Notes: generated from the sequence alone by a model not told the origin. A stretch of 7,478 nt of DNA from Candidatus Nesterenkonia stercoripullorum (GCA_019114115.1 DXGD01000070.1:1-7478), one strand, 5' to 3'. Shown: positions 1 through 5,795, counted from the stretch's first letter. Numbers and translations: made by a program.

Positions 1-11
1 CCATACCAACG

Positions 12-1691
12 ATGCCAACCACAACGCAGCCCAGGACGGCCACCAAGCGCGCCAAGAAGCCCCAAGGCCAGTGGGCCATCGACGGCCGCGATCCGCTCAA
101 CGATGACGAGCGGATCAAGCAGGAAGACCCGGGCATCAACGTCGCCCAGCGCATCCGCGACATCTACGCCAAGGAAGGCTTCGACTCCATCCCCGCCGAG
201 GACCTCGCCCCGCGCTTCAAGTGGGTCGGCCTCTACACCCAGCGCAAGCAGAACCTCGGCGGCGAGCACACCGGCACGCTCACCAACGCTGAATTGCAGG
301 ATCGCTACTTCATGATGCGCATCCGCATGGACGGCGGCCTGGCCAGCCCCGAGAAGATCCGCGCCATCGGCGAGATCTCCGAGCAGTACGCCCGCAACAC
401 CGCAGACTTCACCGACCGCCAAAATGTCCAGCTCCACTGGATCAAGATCGAGGACGTCCCCGCCATCTGGGACAAGCTCGAGTCGGTCGGCCTCAACACT
501 TTCTTCGGCTGCGGCGACGTGCCCCGCGTGGTCCTCGGTTCGCCCGTCAGCGGCATCGCCAAGGACGAGATCATCGACGCCACCCCGGCCATCCGCACTA
601 TCACCGAAGAGGTCCTTCCCAGGCCCGAATTCGGCAATCTCCCGCGCAAGTTCAAGTCCGCCATCTCCGGCAACAGCCGCCAGGATGTCACCCACGAGAT
701 CCAGGACGTCTCCTTCATCGGATCGGTACACCCAGAGCACGGTCCCGGCTTCGACGTGTGGGTCGGCGGCGGCCTGTCCACGAACCCGATGCTCGCCCAG
801 CGCCTCGGCGTGTGGGTCTCACTCGAGGAGGTCCCGGATGTGTGGGCCGGCGTCGTCGGTATTTTCCGCGACTACGGCTTCCGCCGCCTGCGCAACCGTG
901 CGCGCCTGAAGTTCCTCGTCGCCGACTGGGGCGTGGAGAAGTTCCGTCAGGTCCTCGAAGAAGAATATTTGGGTCGACGCCTCACCGACGGCCCTGCCCC
1001 GGAGGTTCACCCGGGATATCGAGACCATGTCGGCATCCACGAGCAAAAGGACGGCCTGTTCTACCTCGGCGTCAAGCCCACCGTCGGCCACACGGACGGC
1101 ACGCAGCTGCAGCAGCTCGCGGACCTGGCGGACAAGCACGGCGTGACGCGCATGCGCACTACCGCGGACAAGGAGCTGCTCTTCCTCGACCTCACGCGCG
1201 AGGCGGCCGAGCAGTTGGCGGAGGAGTTGGAGCAGGTCGGCCTGTCGGCGTCGCCCTCAGCATTCCGTCGAGACATCATCTCGTGCACGGGGCTGGAGTT
1301 CTGCAAGCTCGCTCACGTGGTCACCAAGCAGCGCGCGATCGCGCTGGTCGACGAGCTGGAGGAACGCCTCGGCGACCTCGATGTGCCGCTGAAGATCAGC
1401 CTCAACGGCTGCCCGAACTCGTGCGCCCGCACCCAGGTCGCGGACATTGGCCTGACGGGCAAGATCCTCACCACCGATGACGGCGAGCGCGTCGAAGGAT
1501 TCCAGGTGCACCTGGGTGGCACGATCGGCCTGGAGCCGCACTTCGGCCGTAAGGTCCGCGGCAACCAGGTGTTCTCCTCCGACCTCGGCGACTACGTGGT
1601 CCGCGTCGTGGAGAACTTCAAGGAACAGCGCACTGAGGGCGAGCAGTTCCGCGACTGGGTCGCCCGCGCCGAGGACGAGGCCTTGGTATGA
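12..1691 (+). CDS. cysI: Assimilatory sulfite reductase (ferredoxin-type, siroheme/4Fe-4S)
   Basis: Cytoplasmic hemoprotein expected to carry out the six-electron reduction of sulfite to sulfide in cysteine synthesis. The 559-residue product shows the duplicated layout of the nitrite/sulfite reductase family: a ferredoxin-like half-domain (about 70-140), a siroheme/4Fe-4S domain (about 165-330), a second half-domain (about 345-415) and a C-terminal cofactor domain. The four cluster and siroheme cysteines are Cys425 and Cys431 (SCTGLEFCKLA) and Cys467 and Cys471 (NGCPNSCAR). Basic active-site candidates are Arg103, Arg172, Lys213 and Lys215. Tyr75 (GLYTQR) and Cys167 (GCGDVPR) align with the Tyr-Cys pair cross-linked in mycobacterial SirA/NirA. 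The length matches C. glutamicum CysI (about 560 residues), so no truncation or frameshift is apparent. Only 11 nt precede the ATG, so its ribosome site and promoter cannot be judged. It overlaps the next gene by ATGA. Nitrite reductase is the alternative family call; the CysX neighbour favours sulfite. Confidence 0.93.
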   Translation: MPTTTQPRTATKRAKKPQGQWAIDGRDPLNDDERIKQEDPGINVAQRIRDIYAKEGFDSIPAEDLAPRFKWVGLYTQRKQNLGGEHTGTLTNAELQDRYFMMRIRMDGGLASPEKIRAIGEISEQYARNTADFTDRQNVQLHWIKIEDVPAIWDKLESVGLNTFFGCGDVPRVVLGSPVSGIAKDEIIDATPAIRTITEEVLPRPEFGNLPRKFKSAISGNSRQDVTHEIQDVSFIGSVHPEHGPGFDVWVGGGLSTNPMLAQRLGVWVSLEEVPDVWAGVVGIFRDYGFRRLRNRARLKFLVADWGVEKFRQVLEEEYLGRRLTDGPAPEVHPGYRDHVGIHEQKDGLFYLGVKPTVGHTDGTQLQQLADLADKHGVTRMRTTADKELLFLDLTREAAEQLAEELEQVGLSASPSAFRRDIISCTGLEFCKLAHVVTKQRAIALVDELEERLGDLDVPLKISLNGCPNSCARTQVADIGLTGKILTTDDGERVEGFQVHLGGTIGLEPHFGRKVRGNQVFSSDLGDYVVRVVENFKEQRTEGEQFRDWVARAEDEALV

Positions 1692-1897
1692 GCGAGCCCG
1701 ATCGCGATTCCCTCCCCAGCGTCAACGCCGCAATCGGCGGGCGCGCCGGGCATGCCAATGGCCGCCGCGCCACGGTGAACAACTGCCCGTATTGCATGAG
1801 CGAGAACCTCTTCCCGGACGACGAGACCGACAACGCCTGGCAGTGCCGCGAGTGTATGCGGGTGTTTTCGGTGAAGTTCCACGGCCACCTGCGATAA
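1688..1897 (+). CDS. cysX: Small four-cysteine CysX-like protein (zinc-ribbon or rubredoxin-like; possible redox partner of CysI)
   Basis: This 69-residue protein starts within the last codons of cysI (ATGA overlap), which implies translational coupling and supports the start. Residues 1-30 are polar, rich in Gly/Ala/Arg and probably disordered. The core at 31-69 has two CxxC knuckles, CPYC (Cys33, Cys36) and CREC (Cys53, Cys56), 16 residues apart, then a hydrophobic/basic tail (VFSVKFHGHLR). A small protein at this position in corynebacterial cys clusters is known as CysX and described as ferredoxin-like, a proposed electron donor for sulfite reduction. What is visible, two separated CxxC pairs, is the pattern of a zinc ribbon or rubredoxin, not the CxxCxxC...C pattern of a bacterial 4Fe-4S ferredoxin. 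An iron-sulfur role is therefore not shown by the sequence. A GTG at codon 30 (1775) could give a core-only protein but has less support. The stop codon overlaps the candidate deoR -10 box. Confidence 0.8.
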   Translation: MSEPDRDSLPSVNAAIGGRAGHANGRRATVNNCPYCMSENLFPDDETDNAWQCRECMRVFSVKFHGHLR

Positions 1898-1905
1898 TGG
1901 AGCAA
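1869..1905 (+). promoter_or_regulatory. Candidate deoR promoter giving a leaderless transcript
   Basis: A GATAAT hexamer (1893-1898; five of six matches to TATAAT) spans the cysX stop codon and ends 6 nt before the deoR ATG at 1905. Transcription would start at or next to the A of that ATG. This is the same geometry as the better supported deoD promoter. The -35 is weak: GTGAAG at 1871-1876 with a 16-nt spacer, or CGGTGA at 1869-1874 with 18. The only Shine-Dalgarno-like bases, GGAG at 1899-1902, are 2 nt from the ATG, too close for normal use. Readthrough from cysIX with coupled translation is the alternative. Confidence 0.45.
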
Positions 1906-2840
1906 TGATCGACTCTCGAGACTCCCAATCCATCGCCGCCGCGAAGCTCTACTACGAGCAGGGGCTAGGGCAGTCCGAGGTCGCCGCGGAGCTGGGCGTA
2001 TCGCGCCCCACGGTCTCGAAGCTGCTGCAGGCAGCCCGCGACAAGGGCTACGTGTCGATTACAATTCACGATCCGCGGGAGCGTGCCGACGAACTCATCG
2101 ATGGCTTTGTGGAGCGCTGGGGCTTAGAGGAGGTCCGCATGGTTCGCCCGGTGCGCGGATCGAACGCGGACTTGCTCAGCGAGCTGGGGCGCAGCGGCGC
2201 GAGCCTGCTCGAGGAGCTTGTCCACGACGACATGTCCGTGGGTATCTCCTGGGGAGACACCATGTATGCCGTCGCGGAGCACTTGCGCCCGTTGTCCGTG
2301 CGGGGCGTTCGGGTGGTGCAGCTCAAGGGGGGTCATTCCCATTCGGAACGCAGCACTCACGACATCGCGACTCTCACCAGGTTTGCTCGTTCGTTCGACG
2401 CCGCAGTCGAGGCCCTGCCTTTGCCTGTGATCTTGGACTCGAAGGAAACGAAGGATCTCGTGGTGCAGGATCGGCATATCGCCGCGGTGCTTCAGGCGGG
2501 CGCGAGCACTGATATGGCGGTGTTCACGGTCGGGGGAGTGGGGCGGCATTCGCTGCTTGTGAACCTGGGGATGCTGGCGCCGGATGAGGAAAAGCAGATC
2601 ATGGCTCGTGCGGTGGGCGATGTCTGCTCGCGGTTTTTCACGGCGGAGGGCGAGGTGGCGTCGCCGGAGGTGGATCAGCGCACGGTGGGGATTTCGCTGG
2701 CGGACTTGAAGGCCCGCCCGATTCGGGTGCTCGTCGCTGGGGGAGCGGACAAGGTTGAGGCCATTCGGGTGGCGCTGACCATGGGGATGGCGACGCATCT
2801 TGTGATTGATCATGAGACGGCTGCGCGGGTGTACGGATAG
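1905..2840 (+). CDS. deoR: DeoR, SorC-family deoxyribonucleoside-operon regulator
   Basis: This 311-residue protein has an N-terminal helix-turn-helix (about 12-50, with GLGQSEVAAELGVSRPTVSK at its centre) and a sugar-phosphate-isomerase-like effector domain (about 60-311). That is the SorC/DeoR layout of Bacillus subtilis DeoR, not of the unrelated E. coli DeoR. Lys141 lies in VVQLKGG, the same residue number and local setting as the B. subtilis lysine that forms a Schiff base with deoxyribose-5-phosphate. Other family-like elements are GISWGDT (113-119) and the C-terminal VLVAGGADK (275-283). It begins 7 nt after cysX and lies 117 nt before deoD in the same direction, so it is the obvious local repressor of deoD-MFS-deoC-mutase, relieved by the pathway intermediate. 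Synonymous codon choice seems less biased than in cysI or deoD (more TTG and G-ending codons), as is common for regulators. The family call is secure; effector and target are inferred from similarity and position. Confidence 0.88.
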   Translation: MIDSRDSQSIAAAKLYYEQGLGQSEVAAELGVSRPTVSKLLQAARDKGYVSITIHDPRERADELIDGFVERWGLEEVRMVRPVRGSNADLLSELGRSGASLLEELVHDDMSVGISWGDTMYAVAEHLRPLSVRGVRVVQLKGGHSHSERSTHDIATLTRFARSFDAAVEALPLPVILDSKETKDLVVQDRHIAAVLQAGASTDMAVFTVGGVGRHSLLVNLGMLAPDEEKQIMARAVGDVCSRFFTAEGEVASPEVDQRTVGISLADLKARPIRVLVAGGADKVEAIRVALTMGMATHLVIDHETAARVYG

Positions 2841-2846
2841 GTCGGG

Positions 2847-2876
2847 CGAGCAGCCATTGAATAACTATCGAGCAGC
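2847..2876. repeat. Direct repeat CGAGCAGC, 22-nt period
   Basis: The octamer CGAGCAGC occurs at 2847-2854 and 2869-2876, so the copies are 22 nt apart, about two helical turns. They flank an AT-rich stretch containing ATTGAA at 2856-2861, which equals the half-site I recall for the B. subtilis DeoR operator. A shorter repeat, CCCTGG, follows at 2879-2884 and 2897-2902. These could be regulator contacts upstream of the deoD promoter or chance in GC-rich DNA. No stem-loop terminator for deoR is seen here. Confidence 0.3.
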
Positions 2877-2900
2877 TTCCCTGGTTCGTCGGCTACCCCT

Positions 2901-2936
2901 GGAACATTTGCAAAAATAACCATTGACGATTGTTCC
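2901..2936. promoter_or_regulatory. Candidate DeoR operator overlapping the deoD promoter
   Basis: The segment is bounded by perfect inverted arms, GGAACA (2901-2906) and TGTTCC (2931-2936), with centres 30 nt apart (about three helical turns). They span the -35 box and part of the spacer. Nested inside are the 8-nt palindrome TTTGCAAA (2907-2914) and an imperfect 17-nt palindrome, AACCAT-N5-ATTGTT (2918-2934), centred on the -35. The heptamer CCATTGA at 2920-2926 also occurs at 2854-2860, 66 nt upstream. Bound protein here would block RNA polymerase. Which arms are real half-sites cannot be settled from one sequence. Confidence 0.45.
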
Positions 2937-2958
2937 CGACCGTCCTAAGCTCAAGTTA
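2923..2958 (+). promoter_or_regulatory. SigA-type promoter of deoD, leaderless transcript predicted
   Basis: The -35 box TTGACG (2923-2928; five of six matches to TTGACA) is followed by a 17-nt spacer and a -10 box TAAGCT (2946-2951) of the TANNNT type usual in corynebacteria. The -10 ends 6 nt before the deoD ATG at 2958, which puts the start point at about the A of the ATG. No purine-rich ribosome site lies in the intervening bases (CAAGTT), in line with a leaderless message. By contrast, the MFS and deoC genes inside the operon have clear ribosome sites. Confidence 0.8.
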
Positions 2959-3674
2959 TGAGCACAAAAGCAACCCCCCACATCAACCCCCGCGGCGAGG
3001 AGATTGCCGAGACCGTCCTCATGCCCGGGGATCCGCTCCGAGCCAAGTTCATCGCCGAGACCTACCTCGATGACGTGGTCCAGTTCAACGAGGTCCGCAA
3101 CATGCTGGGCTTCACCGGAACCTACAACGGCACGAAGGTGTCGGTCATGGGCTCCGGCATGGGCATCCCGTCGATCGGCATCTACTCCTACGAGCTGATG
3201 AACTTCTTCGACGTCAAGCGCATCATCCGCATCGGCTCCATCGGTGCGCTGCAGAAGGACATCCCGCTCTACGACGTCATCGTGGGCGCCTCCGCCTCCA
3301 CCGACTCCAACTACCTGGACCAGTACAACCTGCCCGGCACCTACGCCCCCACGGCCAGCTGGAAGCTGCTCAAGGGCGTGGTGGACGAAGCCGAGCGCCA
3401 GGATGTCCGCCTGCACGTGGGCAACGTGCTGAGCTCGGACGTGTTCTACAACGCCGACGAGACCGTCAACGACCGCTGGGCGCGCATGGGCGTGCTGGGC
3501 GTGGAGATGGAATCGGCAGCGCTGTACGCCAACGCCGCCTACGCGGGCGTGGAGGCACTGGGCGTGTTCACGGTGTCGGACAACATCGTCACCGGCGAGC
3601 GCGCCACTGCGGACGAGCGGCAAAACGCCTTCACTCAGATGATGGAACTCGCGCTCCCGCTCGCGGCGCTGTAG
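2958..3674 (+). CDS. deoD: Purine nucleoside phosphorylase, DeoD (hexameric) type
   Basis: Reversibly cleaves purine (deoxy)nucleosides with phosphate to free base and (deoxy)ribose-1-phosphate in the cytoplasm. The 238-residue length equals that of E. coli DeoD (239), and the sequence aligns throughout, with a shift of about +4 in numbering. Functional residues are present: His8 (TPHIN), Gly24 and Arg28 in MPGDPLR, Arg47, Arg91 in IIRIGS, the nucleoside-binding GVEMES with Glu183-Met184-Glu185, and Ser207-Asp208 followed by Arg221, which match the Ser-Asp...Arg base-recognition set of E. coli. The conserved Asp208 predicts use of both adenine and 6-oxopurine nucleosides, as in other hexameric enzymes. 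The start is supported by TPHINPRGEE near the N-terminus, as in the family, and by the promoter directly upstream. It is the first gene of the presumed catabolic operon, with 62 nt before the transporter and no convincing terminator between. Confidence 0.96.
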   Translation: MSTKATPHINPRGEEIAETVLMPGDPLRAKFIAETYLDDVVQFNEVRNMLGFTGTYNGTKVSVMGSGMGIPSIGIYSYELMNFFDVKRIIRIGSIGALQKDIPLYDVIVGASASTDSNYLDQYNLPGTYAPTASWKLLKGVVDEAERQDVRLHVGNVLSSDVFYNADETVNDRWARMGVLGVEMESAALYANAAYAGVEALGVFTVSDNIVTGERATADERQNAFTQMMELALPLAAL

Positions 3675-3690
3675 TCCGCTCGCGCTGCAG
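3657..3690 (+). repeat. Imperfect tandem duplication straddling the deoD stop codon
   Basis: CCGCTCGCGGCGCTGTAG (3657-3674), encoding the last residues and stop of deoD, is followed after one base by CCGCTCGCGCTGCAG (3676-3690). The second copy lacks one GCG triplet and has CAG for TAG. The copies are in direct orientation, so they do not form a hairpin terminator. The pattern suggests a local duplication at the gene end; the 1-nt offset puts the second copy out of frame. Confidence 0.5.
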
Positions 3691-3730
3691 TTTTTCACCC
3701 CCAACTTTTCGCCTCCCCTGACCCCTGGAG
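3691..3730 (+). promoter_or_regulatory. C-rich, G-poor leader and ribosome site of the MFS gene
   Basis: From 3691 to 3726 the + strand is almost all pyrimidine and A: 18 C and only 2 G in 36 nt, unusual in this GC-rich window. It ends in GGAG (3727-3730), 6 nt before the MFS ATG, a well-placed ribosome site. The RNA should be unstructured. It could keep the ribosome site open, or act as a Rho-loading (rut-like) segment that lowers expression past deoD. Neither role is shown. Confidence 0.45.
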
Positions 3731-3736
3731 AACATC

Positions 3737-5086
3737 ATGGGCACCCCCGTTCGCTCCGCCAAGGCCGCCGTCCCGGTGCTGCTGTTCACGTTCGTGTTCA
3801 GCCTCATCGTTGATAACGGCTTCAAGACCATGACCGGCCCCATGGCCGACGGCCTCAACATCGACCCGAACGTTGCGTCGCTGCAGGCATCGCTGGCGGG
3901 CATCATCATCGGCATCGGCGCCGTGGTGTACGCTGCGCTGGCCGACGCGATTTCCATCCGCAAGCTCACCCTCATCGGCATCGGCCTCGTGGTGGTCGGT
4001 TCCTTGATGGGCTTCCTCTTTTCCAGCTCGTGGCCGATGGTGCTCACGGGCCGGCTCATCCAAACCTGCGGCCTGGCAGCAGCCGAGACGCTCTATGTCA
4101 TCTACGTCACCAAGCACATCCCAGACGAGGATCAGAAGACCTACCTGGGATTTTCCACCGCTGCTTTCCAGGCGGGCCTGCTGGTTGGCGCGCTGACCTC
4201 CGGAGCGATCTCCACGTACATCAGCTGGACCGCTATGTTCCTCGTGCCGCTTATCCTCGTGCTGGCCGTGCCGTTCGTTCTTAAGTATGTGCCGGAAGAC
4301 GAGGCCTCCTCCACGTCGCTGGATGTCATCGGCCTGTTCCTGGTCGCCCTGTTCTCCACATCGCTGATCATGTTCATGCAGGAGTTCGTGTGGGGGTGGA
4401 TCATCCCCGCCGTGATCGGTATCGCACTGTTTGCCCTCTACGTGGCCAAGGGGCGCAAGCCGCTGGTGCGGCCGGAGTTCTTCACTAATGGCCGCTACGT
4501 CTGGGCGCTCGTTCTCGTCCTCATCATCTACTCCACGCAGCTTGGCTACATCGTCATGATCCCGTTCGCGGCGAAGGACTTCCACGGCCTCAACCAGTCG
4601 GATGCCGCGCTGCTCATGGTTCCCGGCTACATATGTGCGGTGCTCGTCGGCATCTTCTCCGGCAAGATCGGCCACTACCTCACGTCCCGCACCACGATCT
4701 TCACCGCGCTCGGCATGATCATCGGCGCTCTTGTGTTGGGCGCGCTGACGATCCAGATGGCGATCGTGTTCCAGATCGTCTCGATCATCCTGTTCGCCTC
4801 GGGCTTTGCCCTGCTCTACGCCCCGCTGGTGAACACCGCCCTGTCCCGCATCATGCCGGAAAAGTCCGGCATCGCCATCGGTTTCTACAACCTCACGATC
4901 AACATCGGCATCCCCCTGGGCATCGCCTACACCTTCCAGTTCATGGATGCCCTCCCGAGCTACAACGCTGTGCTCTGGGCCCTCGCCGCCATCGGCCTGG
5001 TGGGCGCGGTCATCTACGTCCTCGCGGATCGGTGGATGTACGCGCGCGAAAAGGCCTCCGGCGAGCTCATCGCGGCGAACAAATAA
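3737..5086 (+). CDS. 14-helix MFS transporter, DHA2-like; candidate deoxynucleoside or deoxyribose carrier
   Basis: This 449-residue membrane protein has 14 hydrophobic segments (about 10-28, 48-68, 77-95, 100-122, 138-158, 162-183, 196-214, 219-237, 254-276, 290-310, 319-339, 342-366, 377-402 and 409-430), the number typical of DHA2 drug:proton antiporters such as TetL or QacA. The region LADAISIRKL (68-77) is a degenerate motif A between helices 2 and 3. The helix-5 antiporter motif C, normally with a GP..GG core, reads LVGALTSGAIS (149-159) and lacks its proline. An acidic residue, Asp26, lies at the end of helix 1. Its place between deoD and deoC, with a good ribosome site (GGAG, 6 nt spacing) and 31 nt to deoC, argues for moving a pathway substrate, and the eroded motif C fits uptake better than efflux. 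Efflux of a toxic nucleoside or unrelated compound remains possible. The fold is clear; the substrate is inferred. Confidence 0.85.
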   Translation: MGTPVRSAKAAVPVLLFTFVFSLIVDNGFKTMTGPMADGLNIDPNVASLQASLAGIIIGIGAVVYAALADAISIRKLTLIGIGLVVVGSLMGFLFSSSWPMVLTGRLIQTCGLAAAETLYVIYVTKHIPDEDQKTYLGFSTAAFQAGLLVGALTSGAISTYISWTAMFLVPLILVLAVPFVLKYVPEDEASSTSLDVIGLFLVALFSTSLIMFMQEFVWGWIIPAVIGIALFALYVAKGRKPLVRPEFFTNGRYVWALVLVLIIYSTQLGYIVMIPFAAKDFHGLNQSDAALLMVPGYICAVLVGIFSGKIGHYLTSRTTIFTALGMIIGALVLGALTIQMAIVFQIVSIILFASGFALLYAPLVNTALSRIMPEKSGIAIGFYNLTINIGIPLGIAYTFQFMDALPSYNAVLWALAAIGLVGAVIYVLADRWMYAREKASGELIAANK

Positions 5087-5104
5087 CACTAACTAACCAC
5101 CGAG

Positions 5105-5110
5105 AAAGGA
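5105..5110 (+). promoter_or_regulatory. Ribosome binding site deciding the deoC start
   Basis: AAAGGA ends 7 nt before the ATG at 5118. This fixes the start ahead of a Ser-rich N-terminal tail that is not part of the aldolase core. The 31 nt between the MFS stop and deoC hold no promoter-like or terminator-like sequence that I can support. Confidence 0.7.
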
Positions 5111-5117
5111 CCACACC

Positions 5118-5795
5118 ATGTCAGCACAGTCATCCTCACCATCTTCACCATCCGCAGCAGACGTCGCCGCCATCATCGACCACACCCTGCTCAAGCCGGA
5201 GGCCACCTCCGCACACGTCGCCGCCCTCGTCCAGGAGGCCAAGGACCTCGGCACCTACGCGGTATGCGTGTCGCCCTCCCAGCTGCCCCTCAAGGACACG
5301 GGCGACGTGCATGTCGCCACGGTCGTCGGCTTCCCCTCCGGCGCGGTCAAGCCACAGATCAAGGCCGCTGAGGCCAAGCAGGCCGTCACCGACGGCGCCG
5401 ACGAGGTCGATATGGTCATCAACATCGCCCTGGCCAAGGAACATAAGTTCGACGCCCTTACGGAGGAAATCGCCATGGTCCGCGAGGCCATCCCGGGGAA
5501 GATCCTCAAGGTCATCATTGAATCCGCTGCCCTAACGGACGAGGAAATCGTGGGCGCCTGCGAGTCCGCAGAGAAGGCGGGGGCCGACTTCGTCAAGACC
5601 TCCACCGGCTTCCACCCGGCGGGTGGCGCCTCGGAGCACGCCGTGTCCCTCATGCGCAAGACCGTCGGTGACCGCCTCGGGGTGAAGGCATCCGGTGGCA
5701 TCCGCACCGCCGAAGCCGCCGTGGCCATGATGAAGGCGGGTGCGAGCCGGCTCGGGCTGTCGTCGTCGAAAAAGATTGTGGAAGGACTGGAGTAA
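5118..5795 (+). CDS. deoC: Deoxyribose-phosphate aldolase
   Basis: Class I aldolase that splits 2-deoxyribose-5-phosphate into acetaldehyde and glyceraldehyde-3-phosphate in the cytoplasm, the last step of the module. The 225-residue TIM-barrel protein has the family signatures: [11 protein letters not shown] (20-30), DEVDMVIN (95-102, catalytic Asp98), KVIIES (131-136), the Schiff-base lysine Lys160 in FVKTSTGF, and Lys190 in [10 protein letters not shown]. The length is usual for the short bacterial DeoC group. Residues 1-13 are a Ser/Pro/Ala-rich tail ahead of the conserved core; the ribosome site AAAGGA supports this start. The stop codon overlaps the ATG of the mutase (TAATG, one shared base), so the two are probably translationally coupled. 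Its product is downstream of the deduced DeoR effector, so induction should follow substrate supply. No key residue is missing. Confidence 0.97.
   Translation: MSAQSSSPSSPSAADVAAIIDHTLLKPEATSAHVAALVQEAKDLGTYAVCVSPSQLPLKDTGDVHVATVVGFPSGAVKPQIKAAEAKQAVTDGADEVDMVINIALAKEHKFDALTEEIAMVREAIPGKILKVIIESAALTDEEIVGACESAEKAGADFVKTSTGFHPAGGASEHAVSLMRKTVGDRLGVKASGGIRTAEAAVAMMKAGASRLGLSSSKKIVEGLE

Noticed and set aside
758..1480. 240-codon + strand frame inside cysI
   Set aside because: An Arg/Pro/Gly-rich out-of-frame reading of cysI, which is intact and conserved across this stretch.
1899..1902. GGAG as ribosome binding site of deoR
   Set aside because: It leaves only 2 nt before the ATG, too short for normal pairing and initiation; a leaderless start or coupling to cysX explains the site better.
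2907..2914. TTTGCAAA palindrome as a LacI-type (ribose/uridine regulator) operator
   Set aside because: Eight bases with no extended symmetry are too weak alone, and a SorC-type DeoR is encoded next door; kept only as part of the candidate operator region.
3657..3695. Possible intrinsic terminator after deoD (GC-rich stretch followed by TTTTT)
   Set aside because: The GC-rich blocks are direct repeats, not complementary arms; the best stem I find is four pairs (3663-3666 with 3676-3679) and it does not abut the T run.
2865..3704. 279-codon minus-strand frame opposite deoD
   Set aside because: Val/His/Gly-rich composition without motifs, and it covers a well-conserved deoD and its promoter.
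3695..5089. 464-codon open frame on the minus strand opposite the MFS gene
   Set aside because: The predicted product is a run of Asp/Glu/His/Gln-rich sequence, as expected from reading hydrophobic membrane codons backwards; it has no domain of its own.
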